Notes: generated by a model from the letters alone, not told the origin. Shown: positions 46,782 through 58,570, numbered from the stretch's first letter. The stretch is 64,000 nucleotides of DNA from Lojkania enalia (GCA_010094045.1 ML986633.1:1-64000), one strand, 5' to 3'. Made by a program: numbers and translations.

Positions 46782-47063
46782 CTAACCTATAGATCTCAGG
46801 TAGAGATACATGGATTCCAAAGCTATTGCTGAAGATGCATTTTTCATCATACCTTTTGCGATGTCCCCAACGCGCCTTGCTCTCTTTGCAGGGCGCTGAT
46901 TACGGATCCTTCCATCCTCATCATCAGATTCTGCCTCGTTCTCGTCCTCCAAATACTGTTCATGCGGTGATCTCTCATCTCCGGTAGGAGGAGGCGTAGC
47001 TGATTCCCCGTCTTGCTGCGGGCCCTGAGACTGGCCGCTCCGCCCACGGACTGGAGATGTCAT
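46782..47063 (-). CDS. acidic/basic low-complexity ORF, possible first exon of the F-box-like gene
   Basis: Open frame of 93 residues starting MTSPVRGRSGQSQ, with a Pro/Thr stretch, an acidic stretch (DENEAESDDEDG) and a basic patch (RPAKRARR) that looks like a nuclear localisation signal. It ends 15 bases before the F-box-like start. A weak donor after KRARR with the acceptor at TATATAG before 46766 would keep phase, but the donor (gttggg) is poor. May also be a separate small protein or a leader ORF. Confidence 0.4.
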   Translation of the reverse strand: MTSPVRGRSGQSQGPQQDGESATPPPTGDERSPHEQYLEDENEAESDDEDGRIRNQRPAKRARRVGDIAKGMMKNASSAIALESMYLYLRSIG

Positions 47064-47478
47064 TGCGTTTGTTTCTTCGTGTTGTAATCATCTGCTTGAC
47101 ATGCCTAGTCCCCGGCGACGGACTCGTACCTCGATATATGGATTATTAGTGCGGATGTAGCCAGAAGGCAGCAAGGGGGCTAGCTGAACGACACCAGTCT
47201 AGATGCGGTTAGCCTGATTTCGGAATCGTCTGACAAATGCGGAGCTTCGCATCCCCCGCCATCAACCCCTCTTCCATCATTCAGCACTGAGTGCGGGTAT
47301 AAGCTTGCAATGGCCGCGTCTCCTTTGTTCTTTTTCAATCGCCCATTATCCATAGGGAGGTCCGCGTGCAAGCTCTTGCCGCCTTAAGTTAACTGCCAGC
47401 AATTCCGACATTTCCGAACAATGCCTAGCAACAGCGAGTACGTCTGCAGCCACCTTAGCTTCTTAGGTTCCATCTAAA
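47064..47478. other. divergent promoter region
   Basis: About 415 bases between the upstream F-box-related frame and the DUF427 gene. No gene or site recognised. Confidence 0.45.
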
Positions 47479-48286
47479 ATGTCTAGCCTTGCCAAACTCG
47501 CTCAAAAGATCGCCTTGGAAGGGCCTCATAAGTATGAGCATACGCCGCGCCGAGTAAGAGGTCTCTTCAACGGCAATTACGCCTTCGACACAATTGGCGC
47601 CTTCCATGTCTGGGAGCACCCGTACTATCCACAGTATGTCGATCATGCTGTACTTTAACCGTTCACCATACAGTATGTTGATGCTTGGCCCCAGGTTCTA
47701 CGTCCCAAGCAGCAGCTTCAGCTCCTCCGCAACCCTAACTAAAACCCACGACATCGACGGCACAAAGGGCGGCGCCTCCTTTGCAAGACTCACAGTTGAT
47801 GACAAGCACACCGAGCGCGTCGTCATCTTCAACACCGCGCCCTTGAAAGACCTCGTCAAGATCGAGTTCAAGGCTATCGACCAATGGTTCGAGGAAGACG
47901 TGCCCATCTACCAGCACCCCAAGGACCCCTACAAGCGCATCGATATCCTGAAATCCACCCGTAGCATCAAAGTTGCGCTCGACGGCGTCACGGTGGCTGA
48001 GACCACGAGCCCGCTGTTCCTCTTCGAAACTTCGCTGCGTCCGCGCTACTATCTTCCGCCCACAAGCATCGCTTGGGAATACCTTAGCAAGAGCGATACC
48101 GAAACATATTGCCCATACAAGGGGAAGGCAAACTACTACAATGTGACAATCAATAAGAAGGAGTATAAGGATTTGGTGTGGTACTATGTATATCCTACCA
48201 TGGAGAGCGGCCCGATTGCGGGGCATTTATGCTTTTATAATGAGAAGGTGGATATTTGGGTTGACGGGTTGCGGGAAAAGAAATGA
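47479..48286 (+). CDS. DUF427 protein with two tandem DUF427 units
   Basis: Exons 47479-47633 and 47695-48286 join in frame into 248 residues. Two copies of the DUF427 signature are visible: VRGLFNGNYAFDT...VWEHPYYPQFYVP near residues 26-56, and IKVALDGVTVAETTSPLFLFETSLRPRYYLP near residues 135-165. The second is followed by the family's TYCPYKGKANYY motif (about 185) and by DLVWYYVYP. In my reading the first copy is shortened by the intron-containing region but its key pattern is kept. DUF427 proteins are small cytosolic proteins of bacteria and fungi with no established reaction. No pathway partner is adjacent. Confidence 0.88.
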
Positions 48287-49759
48287 TTTTCTAGTAAATT
48301 GCTGATATTGTCGTTCATGAAGTAATTTGAATTCCTGGAATTGGCTATTTTTACACAAATCAAGCAGCTGTTATAATATTCGAGCCTATGTTGAGGGTAC
48401 TTGACTACAGCGGGGTGCCAGTCTAGCTTATAGTATGGTCTTAGGAAGAGTTGCGGCAGAGGAGACGGCAGCGGAATTTTTTGCATACCTGATAATTTAT
48501 ATGCTATTCGAGTAGCGCAATATCCCATCCTTCCCGATAATTAAGCAAACAGCCTGCTCTCATCCCCCTGCCGCATTCCTACCAATCTACTCGATCCCCA
48601 TCCCATCTCCACAATAAACAAGAAATTCTATGGAACGACCCAAAAATCTGGCGCCTTCAAAAGCCCTTACTTTTATTGTCTCCTTCCATTCTGCTTCATG
48701 AGAGGTATGTACCACAACCCCCTCATTGCTGATCGCTTTAATGTATAAACTGCGACTGGAAAGACATTGCTTTCCTTATTCATAACTTTGAAACTATGAT
48801 TAAAGGCGTTGGCGCATTCGTACGAGTTTGTGTAGTGGCAGTTGTTTGATGAGTAGGTTACAGGCATAGCTTGGGTTATAGCGTGTCAATTGTGTTGTAG
48901 GTAGCTTTGAATAATCCTATGTTGTGTTATATAGAGTGTTATATTGTGAGGAGCACTGTGTTATGGGTGGTATTAAATCTTAGAGGGTGTTATAGTGTGA
49001 ATAATATTGCGTTGTATGCATTGGTTTGGAAGGTAGCTGAAGATGGCGTGGTCTGTGGTGGCTCGTGGCTTGACGGGCTGGATATGGGTTTTAGGACAAA
49101 GGTTGTCCGGAGTCTCTAGAGGTTAGCAGAAGGGAGGAAGTTCCATATCTAGAATTGGAAGAGGGCTAAGGTTCCGAGGTTCATTACACGGTGAGATAGT
49201 AGTGTGCAGCTGCGAATTTGAAAAAAGATATGCTCGCATTGTTGAACAAAACCTTGACGATATGGACATTACTGCCTGAGGAGAGAACCTCCAACTATCT
49301 TAAATTACGCCCTTACTGTATACACGCCCTCTTTACTCCGTAACTAGCACGGGCCTGTCCGCCCTTCCTCTGGCGATGCTTCTGAATCTGAAAGAATCCC
49401 CCGGAAGCCGTTAGCTTGTTGTGCTAGCAAACAAGTCTTACTGGACTGTCCTTCGTAATGTTTTTGTCTCATCTGCTTTCAAGCACGCCCGATGCGTTTG
49501 AGCAAAAAATTAGGGCAAGGGGGCCCATTATCGCAGGGCCGGAAGTTACCGTAGTAATTTGGACAGACGATCATGTACTCGGTCTTCTGCTTCTTCCTTT
49601 TGCTAGTCCTATTACGATTAGGTTATTATCCCTACCTCAGAGAGCGATGTAGAGCGTACTGAGAATCTCTATCTCGTTTCCTCATAGGAATATATCCACT
49701 AGCCTCCCTAAACTTACTGGTATATACCGTTTCAAGAGTCTGTATTTCCCGCTCCGGTT

Positions 49760-50010
49760 TCCTGGTCTTTTCTTCAACATAATGGATCCCATTCCACTTA
49801 AAACTAGCTTCGCCTTGATATCTATCTTCTTTGAAATGGCCTCCTGCAAGTTCCATTCTGCATCGCCGAGCCGGCTCGTGGGTGTGGAGATGGTCAGCTG
49901 GTTGAAGGCATAGTCCTTGACCTGATTCTTATTCTTCTCATGCTTCTCCTAGATGTATGAATTCGTAGTCTCCGCTTCAACGGCGCGTTGTTCAGCCGCA
50001 GTTACAACTT
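49760..50010 (-). pseudogene. coding remnant, unidentified
   Basis: On the minus strand a frame reads with one internal stop as a charged, helical protein (TAAEQRAVEAETTNSY, stop, EKHEKNKNQVKDYAFNQL, then TSRLGDAEWNLQEA). The composition is protein-like, yet the frame is broken and no start or splice sites were found. Family unknown. Confidence 0.35.
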
Positions 50011-50579
50011 GGGGGTGGCGATTTGGTCGTTGGGAGCTTCATTCCTAGGAAGAGGGTTAGTATAAGGATTATTAAAGCAGAAAGGTCGAAATAAACGGGC
50101 TGGAAATGTTTGAGTGTGGAGACTAGTCTTTACGGTGTTATTGTATGCAGTCACCGCAATCACCGCTCTAATTTCACTTCCCGTCATATGAAGCTGTAAT
50201 CAGGCTACCTTCCTACTAGTCACATTGGAGACAGCACAGCCCGGCCGTACCCATTTGACTAAGTGTACCAATCTTGAGTGCAGTGCTCTTCCAGCTTGTA
50301 ACACAGTACCAACTAGACATTCTCTATCAAGCTCCGATGTCCGAGCCGACCTTGGAATGCCCCGAGGCCAAGCCAAAGGGGGAGCCAAAGAAGCCAGGAA
50401 GTACGGTCCTTCTCCCGAGCATAACTTCAATTCTCACAAGTGTCCATCCCACTACAGATGAACTCAGTGATGACGGAAATGAATTCTGAGACGGTTGCAC
50501 CCGGGCCCAACCTTCAATCACAAGCCTTGAGTCTGAGCTCAGCGCGTCTCGGAGCCTAGCTACACTGTGCTACCGTCAG

Positions 50580-50860
50580 ATGCGAGAACTGCAATAACCA
50601 GGAAGGAAAATAAGAACCGCTTTCAGGATGACGTCAAGAATCTTCGTCAAGGACTCAGACTGGTTGAATTAGGCGATACTAGTTACCAATATCCTAAAAT
50701 ATACTAGTACCGTGAGAGAGTAACGGAGCTGAAGGACACTTTCGATGCAGATCGAAGATACTACGATATCCAGATCTGAATAACCACAAAAGGCACTCAA
50801 GACATATTAAGGAAAGCCCACCAAGGTGAAGAGCTACCACACAAGAAGCCGACAGTTGCG
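50580..50860 (+). pseudogene. coding remnant, unidentified
   Basis: A plus-strand frame with internal TAG and TGA stops reads as charged helical sequence (KNRFQDDVKNLRQGLRLVE, then YRERVTELKDTFDADRRYYD). It looks like decayed coding sequence. I could not assign it to a family. Confidence 0.3.
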
Positions 50861-51479
50861 TAGTGAGACTTTGATATATTCAACAGACAACTATGGCCAA
50901 CATGCTAAGACCTGCGGCTTTGCCAGGCAGCAAGAAGAATATTTACCTCTGTTTTTCCTTCAAGAGAGGATCTCCCAGCTTAGGAATTTGTAATACGTAT
51001 TAAGCCATGGCTCCTGGGGTCTTAACAAGTTCGTTTTCATCGCTCAGAGTTATATTAGCAAGAGTGATTAGCAGCTTCCAATACCCTCATTTGGGTTTGG
51101 GCTATGATAAGAGCTAGATGTAGGAAAACTTTTCCGATGGAAGATAATCGATAATTACTCCGGGTTCTCCGCTCAACGTATTGCTGTGCCATGGATGTGT
51201 ATGACTTGCCAAAGTGCCTGATTTTGCTCAAGTTTAGTAACGCAAAGCTAATTTTTGTTAAACGTTATTAACTTTAACCATTATGTTATCTGGATCTCAA
51301 TATTCGCGCTGTTTCCTTTCTCTTTGTGGGTGGGCATTTAATATGAAGGGCAAAAGGTCAACCGATTGCGCTTCCAGGATAATCGCCATATATTGTGACG
51401 TTTAACAGTGCGGGTGAAGGCACCTGCATAAGTAGATAAGCCTCTATTCCTGCCCTTTCATTTCCCTTCCGTTCCTTTT

Positions 51480-51720
51480 CCCGCTAGACCAGATTGCTAC
51501 ATTTTCCTTCCTGGGCAGTTCTGACCTATTCGAGATCTTTGGCTTTTAGCCTCGTAATCGACTAGCTCACTCTCAAGGTTCTTGTTTTACTTGGCTAAGC
51601 CCTTTGTCTTCCTCTTCAGGACCTTCTTTCTTACTCGGACTTATGGAACATAGCCTCTAGTGTCGCTATAGCCGCGCCGCTAATATACATGTTTATAGTC
51701 GTATACTTGGTCCATCGGCA
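51480..51720 (-). pseudogene. coding remnant, coiled-coil-like, perhaps transposase tail
   Basis: Minus-strand reading gives ATLEAMFHKSE, then after a frame change VLKRKTKGLAK and NKNLESELVDYEAKSQRS, broken by stops. A basic segment followed by a short leucine/glutamate helix resembles the C-terminal end of some fungal DDE transposases, but this is a guess from composition. Confidence 0.25.
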
Positions 51721-52329
51721 AATTCGTGGGCTGGGGGGATGAAGGATCTAGTAATGAATTGTAAATATCTCTGAAGCTTCCAAAAGAAGGGTTTTATTTA
51801 TGGGCTTTATTGAGGTAATAGCAATCTACTAGATATCAAATGCTGGCGTTGTGCTGGATCTCGACAGTCAAATCCGCATTGACTGATAGTAAGATCACTG
51901 AATCTGGGTGCAGTTCTCCTCATCTGCCCAGATACTTTGCAATATATAAGCTACACAATTACTGAGGAAATACATGACCATGAACAATGTCTGGCTCAGA
52001 AATCAAAACACAGAGCACTTAGAACCTTCGCGGCTTCCTAACAAGACAAAACACTAAGCTTTCATCAGTCTATATAGTGGTTAGTCCAAATCGAACCGCT
52101 TTAGTCATCTAAACATAAATAGAAAGAAAGGAAGGAAAAGGGGAAATCCTAAACATTAGAAACACCCAAAATTCCAAATACCTTTATACAGTGCATCTAT
52201 CCACCTACCCAGCCATTCATTGGCAAATTAAAAAGAAAAAAAGAAAAAAGGAAAAAGGAAAAATAAAACCCAAAACACTTTCTAAAACCACAAAAATCCA
52301 ACGCCCCCACCCAATCCAAAAACCTACCC

Positions 52330-53346
52330 TCAGTCTCCAATTTCCATCTCAATCCCCGTACTCCCTCTCGATACCGGTGCCGTCTTCGCCGCCTTGCGCG
52401 GCATCTTCCTCCTCATATCCTTCTTGTACTCCTCAAGCGATCCGAACCCGTCGTCCTCGTGAGCCCGCTTACAGGACCGTTTGGCCAGGGGACAAGCCCC
52501 CATAGCAAAGTCCTTGCACTTTGGGCGTGCGCAATGCTTGCCCTCCACTACGCAGTTGCCACACGGTTCCACCTGGTCACATGTGTGTTCCCACCAGTTG
52601 GCATGGCAGTTGACACATATAACAGAGCGGGCGGCCGGAACTGACGATGCGGGAATTGGCTGGGGAGTTTCTCCCCGGGGAGGCAGGCTTGCTGAACGGA
52701 GACGTGGGGATGTCCGCCTGGCCTTTGGGAACTGAGGCGGGGGGACGACAGGCTGGAGGGATGGTGCTGGAGGGGCGAGAGGGAGGGCGGGCTTTACTGG
52801 GGCGGCTTGTGGTGGAGAACGAGCTCCAGACGGTGCTAGTAAGGAATGGGCTGTAGCTGCGAGGGTCGCCGGAGGGTAACCTAAGGGCGTCAGGGTCCTC
52901 TGCTGACCTATCTCCTCCACTTGCTTCGCCAGCTTGTTTTTGAAGAAGTTCTTCTCAGCGGCCAAGGACTCAATCTGCTTCTTGGCGCCCCCAAGTTGGT
53001 CCTTGGCTACCGCGTTCTCCGCCCGGAGCTGGTGGATTGCTTGGGCGCATCGGCCCAGGTTCTCGTCGTACTGTTCTTTGACCTTCTCGAGCTTCTCGTT
53101 CTGGGCAAGAAGGAACGCCACGATCCGACCGTGCTTGACCTTCATATCTTCTTGGCCGAATTCGACTTCTTTGATCCGGCCCTCGGCCTTTTCAGCCCGG
53201 CGAGCAAAGAGGCGCATCTCTCGGAAGCGCATTTGACCACGCTCCTCGGCGGCAGAGAGTTTCTTCTTGAGCTCCTCGATCTCGCCGCGGGCAGTCTCTA
53301 ATAAGAACTGAATAGGAGGATCGACTGATGTTGGCTTGGTCGACAT
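52330..53346 (-). CDS. coiled-coil protein with C-terminal Cys/His-rich domain
   Basis: Protein of 338 residues from the ATG at 53346. An upstream in-frame ATG at 53700 would add 118 residues of low-complexity, partly hydrophobic sequence and is less likely. Residues about 12-155 are a long coiled coil (IEELKKKLSAAEERGQ through EKNFFKNKLAKQVEEI). A Pro/Ala/Ser-rich linker follows, then a Cys/His cluster: CVNCHANWWEHTC, EPCGNC, GKHCARPKCKDF, GACPLAKRSCKRAH. The last unit matches a CCCH zinc finger spacing (C-x5-6-C-x4-5-C-x3-H). The tail is basic. This arrangement fits a nucleic-acid-binding or scaffold protein; the family is not one I can name. Confidence 0.75.
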   Translation of the reverse strand: MSTKPTSVDPPIQFLLETARGEIEELKKKLSAAEERGQMRFREMRLFARRAEKAEGRIKEVEFGQEDMKVKHGRIVAFLLAQNEKLEKVKEQYDENLGRCAQAIHQLRAENAVAKDQLGGAKKQIESLAAEKNFFKNKLAKQVEEIGQQRTLTPLGYPPATLAATAHSLLAPSGARSPPQAAPVKPALPLAPPAPSLQPVVPPPQFPKARRTSPRLRSASLPPRGETPQPIPASSVPAARSVICVNCHANWWEHTCDQVEPCGNCVVEGKHCARPKCKDFAMGACPLAKRSCKRAHEDDGFGSLEEYKKDMRRKMPRKAAKTAPVSRGSTGIEMEIGD

Positions 53347-53749
53347 TGTGGGTGTATATTTTGCAGTAGAAGCAGGAGCTAAGGAGGTAGAATATGCCGA
53401 AGTAGGCAAAGTAGATGAGAATTTGTCGATGTAAAGGTAGTATATACAGCCGAAGCACAAGAGAATAAATGTTGAAGCATACAAGAGTAGTGGAGGTCGA
53501 AGCAGACAAAGTGGAGGATGTATGCTTTTGGTTGTGCGCGTGAGATGGTCTGGAGAGCATGGAATAGAAGTGGGGGAGGTGAGTTTGTTGTTATTTTGGC
53601 CTCGATTAAATAAACATTGCGGGTGACGCAATGACAGATCAAGTGAATAAGTTTGGAGTGCCGCGGTGGGTGGCCAGCGACTCTGTATTGTTCTCGCCAT
53701 CTTTTATTGACCCAAACGCAGACCCTTCTATTATGGGGGCCTCATAATA
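53347..53749. other. promoter region of coiled-coil gene
   Basis: About 400 bases between the preferred start of the coiled-coil gene and the stop of the beta-glucosidase gene. The coiled-coil frame stays open through it up to 53700, but the sequence reads as low complexity. Confidence 0.45.
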
Positions 53750-56236
53750 CTATATTGTGATCTCTCCATTCAACTTGAAATCCCTTGAACTAAAGCCAAC
53801 ATTCACGCCGATTGCGGCTGATGGCAGCTTCCATGTCTGTGTAACGGTGTCCCAGAAGCTCAAGTCTCGTCGCTGGAGGGGGAACTCAACGGTATTGGTC
53901 TCTCCAGGCTTCAAAAAAACCTTGTCAAAGCCCCGAAGAGACGAAACAGGAGTGCCTACACCAGATTCAGAGGGCAGCGAGAGGTATAGTTCAGGTACGG
54001 CATCCCCAGAGATTTCGCCCGTATTCTTTACAGTAACTGTGACATTGACCAGCGTCTCCCAAAGCTCGACGTTTCCACCAGGCAAAATCTTGGCAGTCAC
54101 GCTCGGGGTGCGCGAGATATTCCCCTTCGAGATCTCAATCCGTAGGTTGGAAAGCTCAAATGTAGTGTACGACAAGCCAAAGCCAAACTCATATGCCACG
54201 CTCTTATTCTGCGCATCAAACTCTTTGTAGTCTATCAGGTTGCCCTCCGTGAAGTAAGCTTGCCAGGCATTCGGATCAGTTACAGGCTCGGTCAGATTAA
54301 CAATATTCTTAGCGTAATCGGTCTCCGCATTCGCAATTGTATACGGGAGCTTCCCAGACGGGTTCACATCGCCCCAAAGGATATCCACGATTGCGTTTCC
54401 AGTCTCCTGGCCTGGCATATGAGCAGCAAGAATGGCAGTCACTCTGGGATTGTCCTTCCACGGCATTACAATGGGGGCGGCGCCATGAAGCACGACGACC
54501 GTATTTGGACACACCTCGGTAACCTTCTCGACGACGATAGTGGAATCAAACTCCGCTATCAAGCTCGTTCGATCCCATCCCTCGCCCGCCCAAGACTTCA
54601 AGAACACAAGGCAAACATCCGGCGGAGACGGAGCCAGCATCGGTGTATTACTCTTGAGAGCATTGTTTTTGATTGCAAAGTTGGAAGTGACATACTGGAC
54701 CAGTGCGCCGTAAGAATTGCCTTTGGCTTTGATGGCCTCTAGTGGCGGAACGATGTAGGAAAAGCGACCTGAGCCGCTTCCGCCCCCTATAGCCGTGGGC
54801 CCGTACTCGAAGTTGTGGTTCGGGAGAGCCCAGTTAATGTTCACCTCGACATAAAGGCCCTGTGTCATATCCGCTGCATCGCTGCCAAACACTCCGATAT
54901 TCTTGGGATGCTTAAGAGGCAGCGTACCGTTGATGTTCTTCAGCAGAACTGTCCCAGCTGCGCCGAGTTCGCGAATAACCTCCCCATGATCGCCGCGAAC
55001 ATCGACTGTACCACCGAGGGTATATTGGTGGCGGTAATTCTCTTCGTCAAAGATTCCTAGGGATTCAGAGGATCCGTCCACAGAAGGATACCCGGCATCC
55101 TGCTTCAGAAAGTAATAAGGGGTCATAACACGCAGGACCATGTCATTTAGTCTTTCAATTGGCACCGATCCGTTATTGACTGCAAGCGTAAGGTTGCCAC
55201 CGAAGAAGGATGGTTCGCTAACGTTGAAATCAAGCCCACCCGGCATATTCATATCGAGGCCAGCCAATATGGCATCGACGCCGGAATGAACGGCTCCCCA
55301 GTCAGACATGACATATCCTTGGAAGCCAAGCTCCGTCTTCAGCAGACCGTTCAAAGTCTTGGAATTCTGACAGCCATACGAGGAGTTGAGACGATTGTAT
55401 GAACACATGATGCTAACGGATCCTGCCCGAACGGCGTTTGCAAAAGGCCACATGTATGTTTCATGCATAGTCTTATCGTCAATGTTTGACGAAAGCGCCT
55501 CGATGGTCTTTCCGTCCCTGTTGTTGGGGAACCTGTGAGTTTCTTGTTCGTTTCCAACCCAGTGCTTAGTGGTGGCCTGGACTCCAACAGACTGCATCCC
55601 GAGAACGGTCTCCTCGACCAAGACGCCGGATAGATACGGGTCAGGTGAAAAACCTTCCCAGTTTCGGCCTCCAAAGGGCGAGCGGCCAAGGGGTCCGATG
55701 ACGGGCCCGAGAAGAATATGCGAACCTTTACCCCTAAATTCCTCGGCCAGGAGTTTACCTCGCTTATGGCTAAGAGAACGGTCCCAAGATGCAGCGGCAG
55801 AAAGTTGTGCATTAAAGACGCTTGCCAACGCCGCCTGGCGGACTGCGAGAGGACCATCTTGCAGACAGAGCCCGGAAAAGCCGAGGCGAGAAATAGGCGC
55901 TACATTCCCTACGCAGGGCCCAGGAGTGCCTGAGGGAGTGAGAGAGGGCTCTTGGGGGCACGGCAGGCGCTCTTACCAGTGACGATACCCGTCTTCTCTT
56001 CTAACGTCAGCTCTTTCAAGAAGGCCTTTGCTTTTTCCAACGCTTCATCCCATCCCCCCGCGCCCGTAATGTTTGCTATGGTTGCAGTCAGCAACAAGAT
56101 TACAATGGAGAAGATGCGCGTAGGTTGCCTTACGGGAAGGATATACAGGTGGGCTGGTCGAATACAGCGATCGGTCAAACTGGGCCACAGACGTGGTGGC
56201 GCACAAGAGCAATGAGAAAGCAGAATACTTCCACAT
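53750..56236 (-). CDS. beta-glucosidase, glycoside hydrolase family 3
   Basis: Secreted GH3 enzyme that releases glucose from cellobiose and beta-glucans. Exons 56236-56134, 56075-55977 and 55929-53750 join in frame into 793 residues. Signal peptide 1-19 (ending SVAQ). The N-terminal barrel includes NITGAGGWDEAL, the GPCVGNVAPISRLGFSGLCLQDGPLAVR block formed by splicing, KHWVGNEQE and the nucleophile Asp277 in GYVMSDWGAVHSG. The second alpha/beta domain begins after the ELGAAGTVLLKN motif, and a fibronectin III-like domain forms the C-terminus (AVPELYLSLP, FDKVFLKPGE). All the usual motifs are intact, and length is in the normal range for fungal GH3 group proteins. Confidence 0.95.
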
Positions 56237-57092
56237 TGTGAAACTTAGTATAGAAAAAAAGGCGGTGAGAAAGATCGTTCTTCGAATCGCTCTCCCGTCC
56301 CACATTTTATACACACTGGCATTGAATCTGCATTCCTCGGCATTGGACGCCCCGTTGTTCATCTGGCATGATTTTCTGGTCATTATGCCTCCGACCATTT
56401 TTGTTGGAGCTACGTCGCGCAGCAGAGTGGTGGCCATCTTGCGATCATCCGACTGTATGAGCGGTATTTTGTATTGTTTAGGTTAGAGTGCCCAGCACGT
56501 CTTCATCGGCATATACGTCAATAGATTAAGTTTCAGATGCTCATAACTTTGCGGGGAAGTCATTAGGAGTGGATTGGGAAGGTCAGCGTCCTGGAAGACG
56601 GCATGCTCCTTGGCTGTCGTCGGAGAATTTTCTTAGATGTCACGATGTGGCGGAGCGTGACTCGGACCATTGGTCTGATGCTGGCGATCCAGCAAGGCGC
56701 ACTATGCGGGGATGCTTGAGACACTACACCCACCAACCGGTTGAATGTCGGGAACGGGCTAGTCTATGCCGTTTTTATCTACGCCCAAGACGGGATAGGT
56801 CGCTACTATTTGATGTCGGTGTTCATATAGACAAGTTCGAAAAGGTTGCATTGGAACATTATGTAGGGGAATAAAGTTATAAGACCAGATGGTTCGAGGT
56901 TCACTCGACACGCGGAGCCCTTTTTTGTCCTCCCTCATCGCCGCTAACATATTGGTTTCCTGGAATCTCTATTAAAGTGATGTTGATATTTAGAAGTGGA
57001 TAGCATCTTTCATTGTTTTATTTAATTACTGCCAGGAATCGAGAGTTCGTACAACAAAATCCTGTTGAACACATTTGATTTAAGCTGTCGTT
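56237..57092. other. intergenic, no gene seen
   Basis: About 860 bases upstream of the beta-glucosidase gene and downstream of the amidohydrolase gene. Nothing coding recognised. Confidence 0.5.
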
Positions 57093-58233
57093 CTATGTAT
57101 GCAAATTCAAGATCCGAACAGCGTTAGTCCCAAGAACAGCCTGTGCAGCCTCTTGATCACTCTTAAAAGTCTTTGAAATAGCCCTGTAATTCGCATTCAC
57201 ACTATGCCATTCCTGAGCATCCTCTTCGAGCGGCGGAAAGAAGGGATGATCCGTCCCTAGAACAGATTAGTTTCACACACCTCCCAAATTAAAATATAAA
57301 CTTACCGAAGAGCAACCTATCGGCACCCGATGCATCCAAGGCAGCCTTAAGCCCAACCTCTGAGTAAATAACCGCATCGAGATAGATATTTGTCTTGAGA
57401 ATATCCCATATATCTCTCCTGCTTTCAATCTTTCCTTCTTTCTTTAAATGGCCGTCGTGCTTGATGCAGCTTTCTATCCTACCGGCAAGGAAGGGCAGTG
57501 TGCCTCCGGAATGTGCAAGCAAGACCTTAAGATTAGTAAATCGGTCCCATACGCCGCATAACAGCATCCTCGTCACCGCAATTGTCGTTTCTAGGGGAAA
57601 GCCTAATGCTAGCGGCAATACGTGACCATATTCATTTGCTCGTGGACCGTAAACCGAGGCGGGGAGCCCATAGTGCGGGTGCAAGAATATGAGCTGCCTA
57701 TGCTTCTCAAGCGCCGCATAAATTGGGTCCAAAGCCGGATCATCTAGACCGTTCCCCAACCCAGACGTCCCCATTATAACGCCTCGCATATACTTCATTC
57801 CCGCAAGTCTCTCTATCTCCTTAACCACAGTCTCTGCGGACCCTGAAAGAGGCAGCGTCCCAAACGCATACAACCTCCCCGGGAACTTCGCACATAGCCC
57901 ATCAACATCATCATTAATCCGTCTCGCCGCCTCGCCGGCCTCCTCCGGGGGCAGAAAATCAAGCCACGGGTTTGCCAGAGATATTACCGATGTATCAATT
58001 TTGTGCATATCCATGAACGCAATTTTCTGCGTGATATCGTAGTATTCAGGCCCAATCGGCCGGCCTCTCGATGTCGAGGGCGTCGATGGATCATCTTCGC
58101 CGGGCAGAATGATTAGTCGCGAGGATTCTGGGGCATCCGGGAAATTTCGTATATAAGGGACGGTGGTACGGGATCGGAGGAGCTCGATGAATGCGGGAGG
58201 GTAGATGTGCGTGTGGATGTCGACGATAGGCAT
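57093..58233 (-). CDS. amidohydrolase of the ACMSD family
   Basis: Metal-dependent amidohydrolase_2 family protein, closest in pattern to 2-amino-3-carboxymuconate-6-semialdehyde decarboxylases and related aromatic-acid decarboxylases. Exons 58233-57306 and 57256-57093 join in frame into 363 residues. Start MPIVDIHTHIYPP gives the HxH metal ligands at residues 6 and 8. The third His lies in FLHPHYG (about residue 178) and the next in LLAHSGGTLPF, and the Asp in GTDHPFFPP, which is completed only after splicing. The set is therefore intact and the enzyme should be active. Decarboxylation of an aromatic or muconate-type acid is likely, exact substrate unknown. A longer in-frame start at 58443 was rejected because its 70 extra residues precede the universal N-terminal strand. 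Confidence 0.88.
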
Positions 58234-58570
58234 TGTGCCGGCCAGGTTTTTTACACGACTCAATTGAAGGAAGAAAACCTTATCAACACTCGCACAAGCG
58301 AGGATTTGAATTATAAGGGTCTGGCCATGTAGGACAGGCGGAGGCGCCTTTAACGGCCCGGATACGTTTGTGCAATGGGATAGCTTCCAGTGGAGCACAC
58401 CCCACTCCACCAAGCTGGACATCCCACCTTCCTCATCGAGCATGGTCCAAAATCACAGCACGCCCTAATTCCAACGACTATTTCAACAAAACCATTTTCC
58501 AGTCTCTTCTTCTCAATTAAATTCACTAGTTGCACATTGAATAGTAAAGGTACCTTAGCACATCAACCCA
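58234..58570. other. intergenic between two minus-strand genes
   Basis: About 340 bases. Leader of the amidohydrolase gene and 3' region of the membrane protein. Nothing else seen. Confidence 0.4.

Larger units (their letters stand above)
48287..52329. other. 4 kb gene-poor stretch with decayed coding remnants
   Basis: Mostly A/T-rich sequence with no open frame longer than about 75 residues that I can support. Three segments look like old coding sequence broken by stops (separate pseudogene entries). This is the longest gene-free stretch of the window. The lack of intact frames and the A/T bias suggest old, mutated insertions, but no terminal repeats or target duplications were found. Confidence 0.5.

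Noticed and set aside
52330..53700. Longer start at 53700 for the coiled-coil protein
   Set aside because: The added 118 residues are low-complexity with a lone hydrophobic stretch and are followed by a better-placed ATG just before the coiled coil.
57289..58443. Longer start at 58443 for the amidohydrolase
   Set aside because: The family begins at the metal-binding DIHTH strand; MPIVDIHTH at 58233 is the expected N-terminus.
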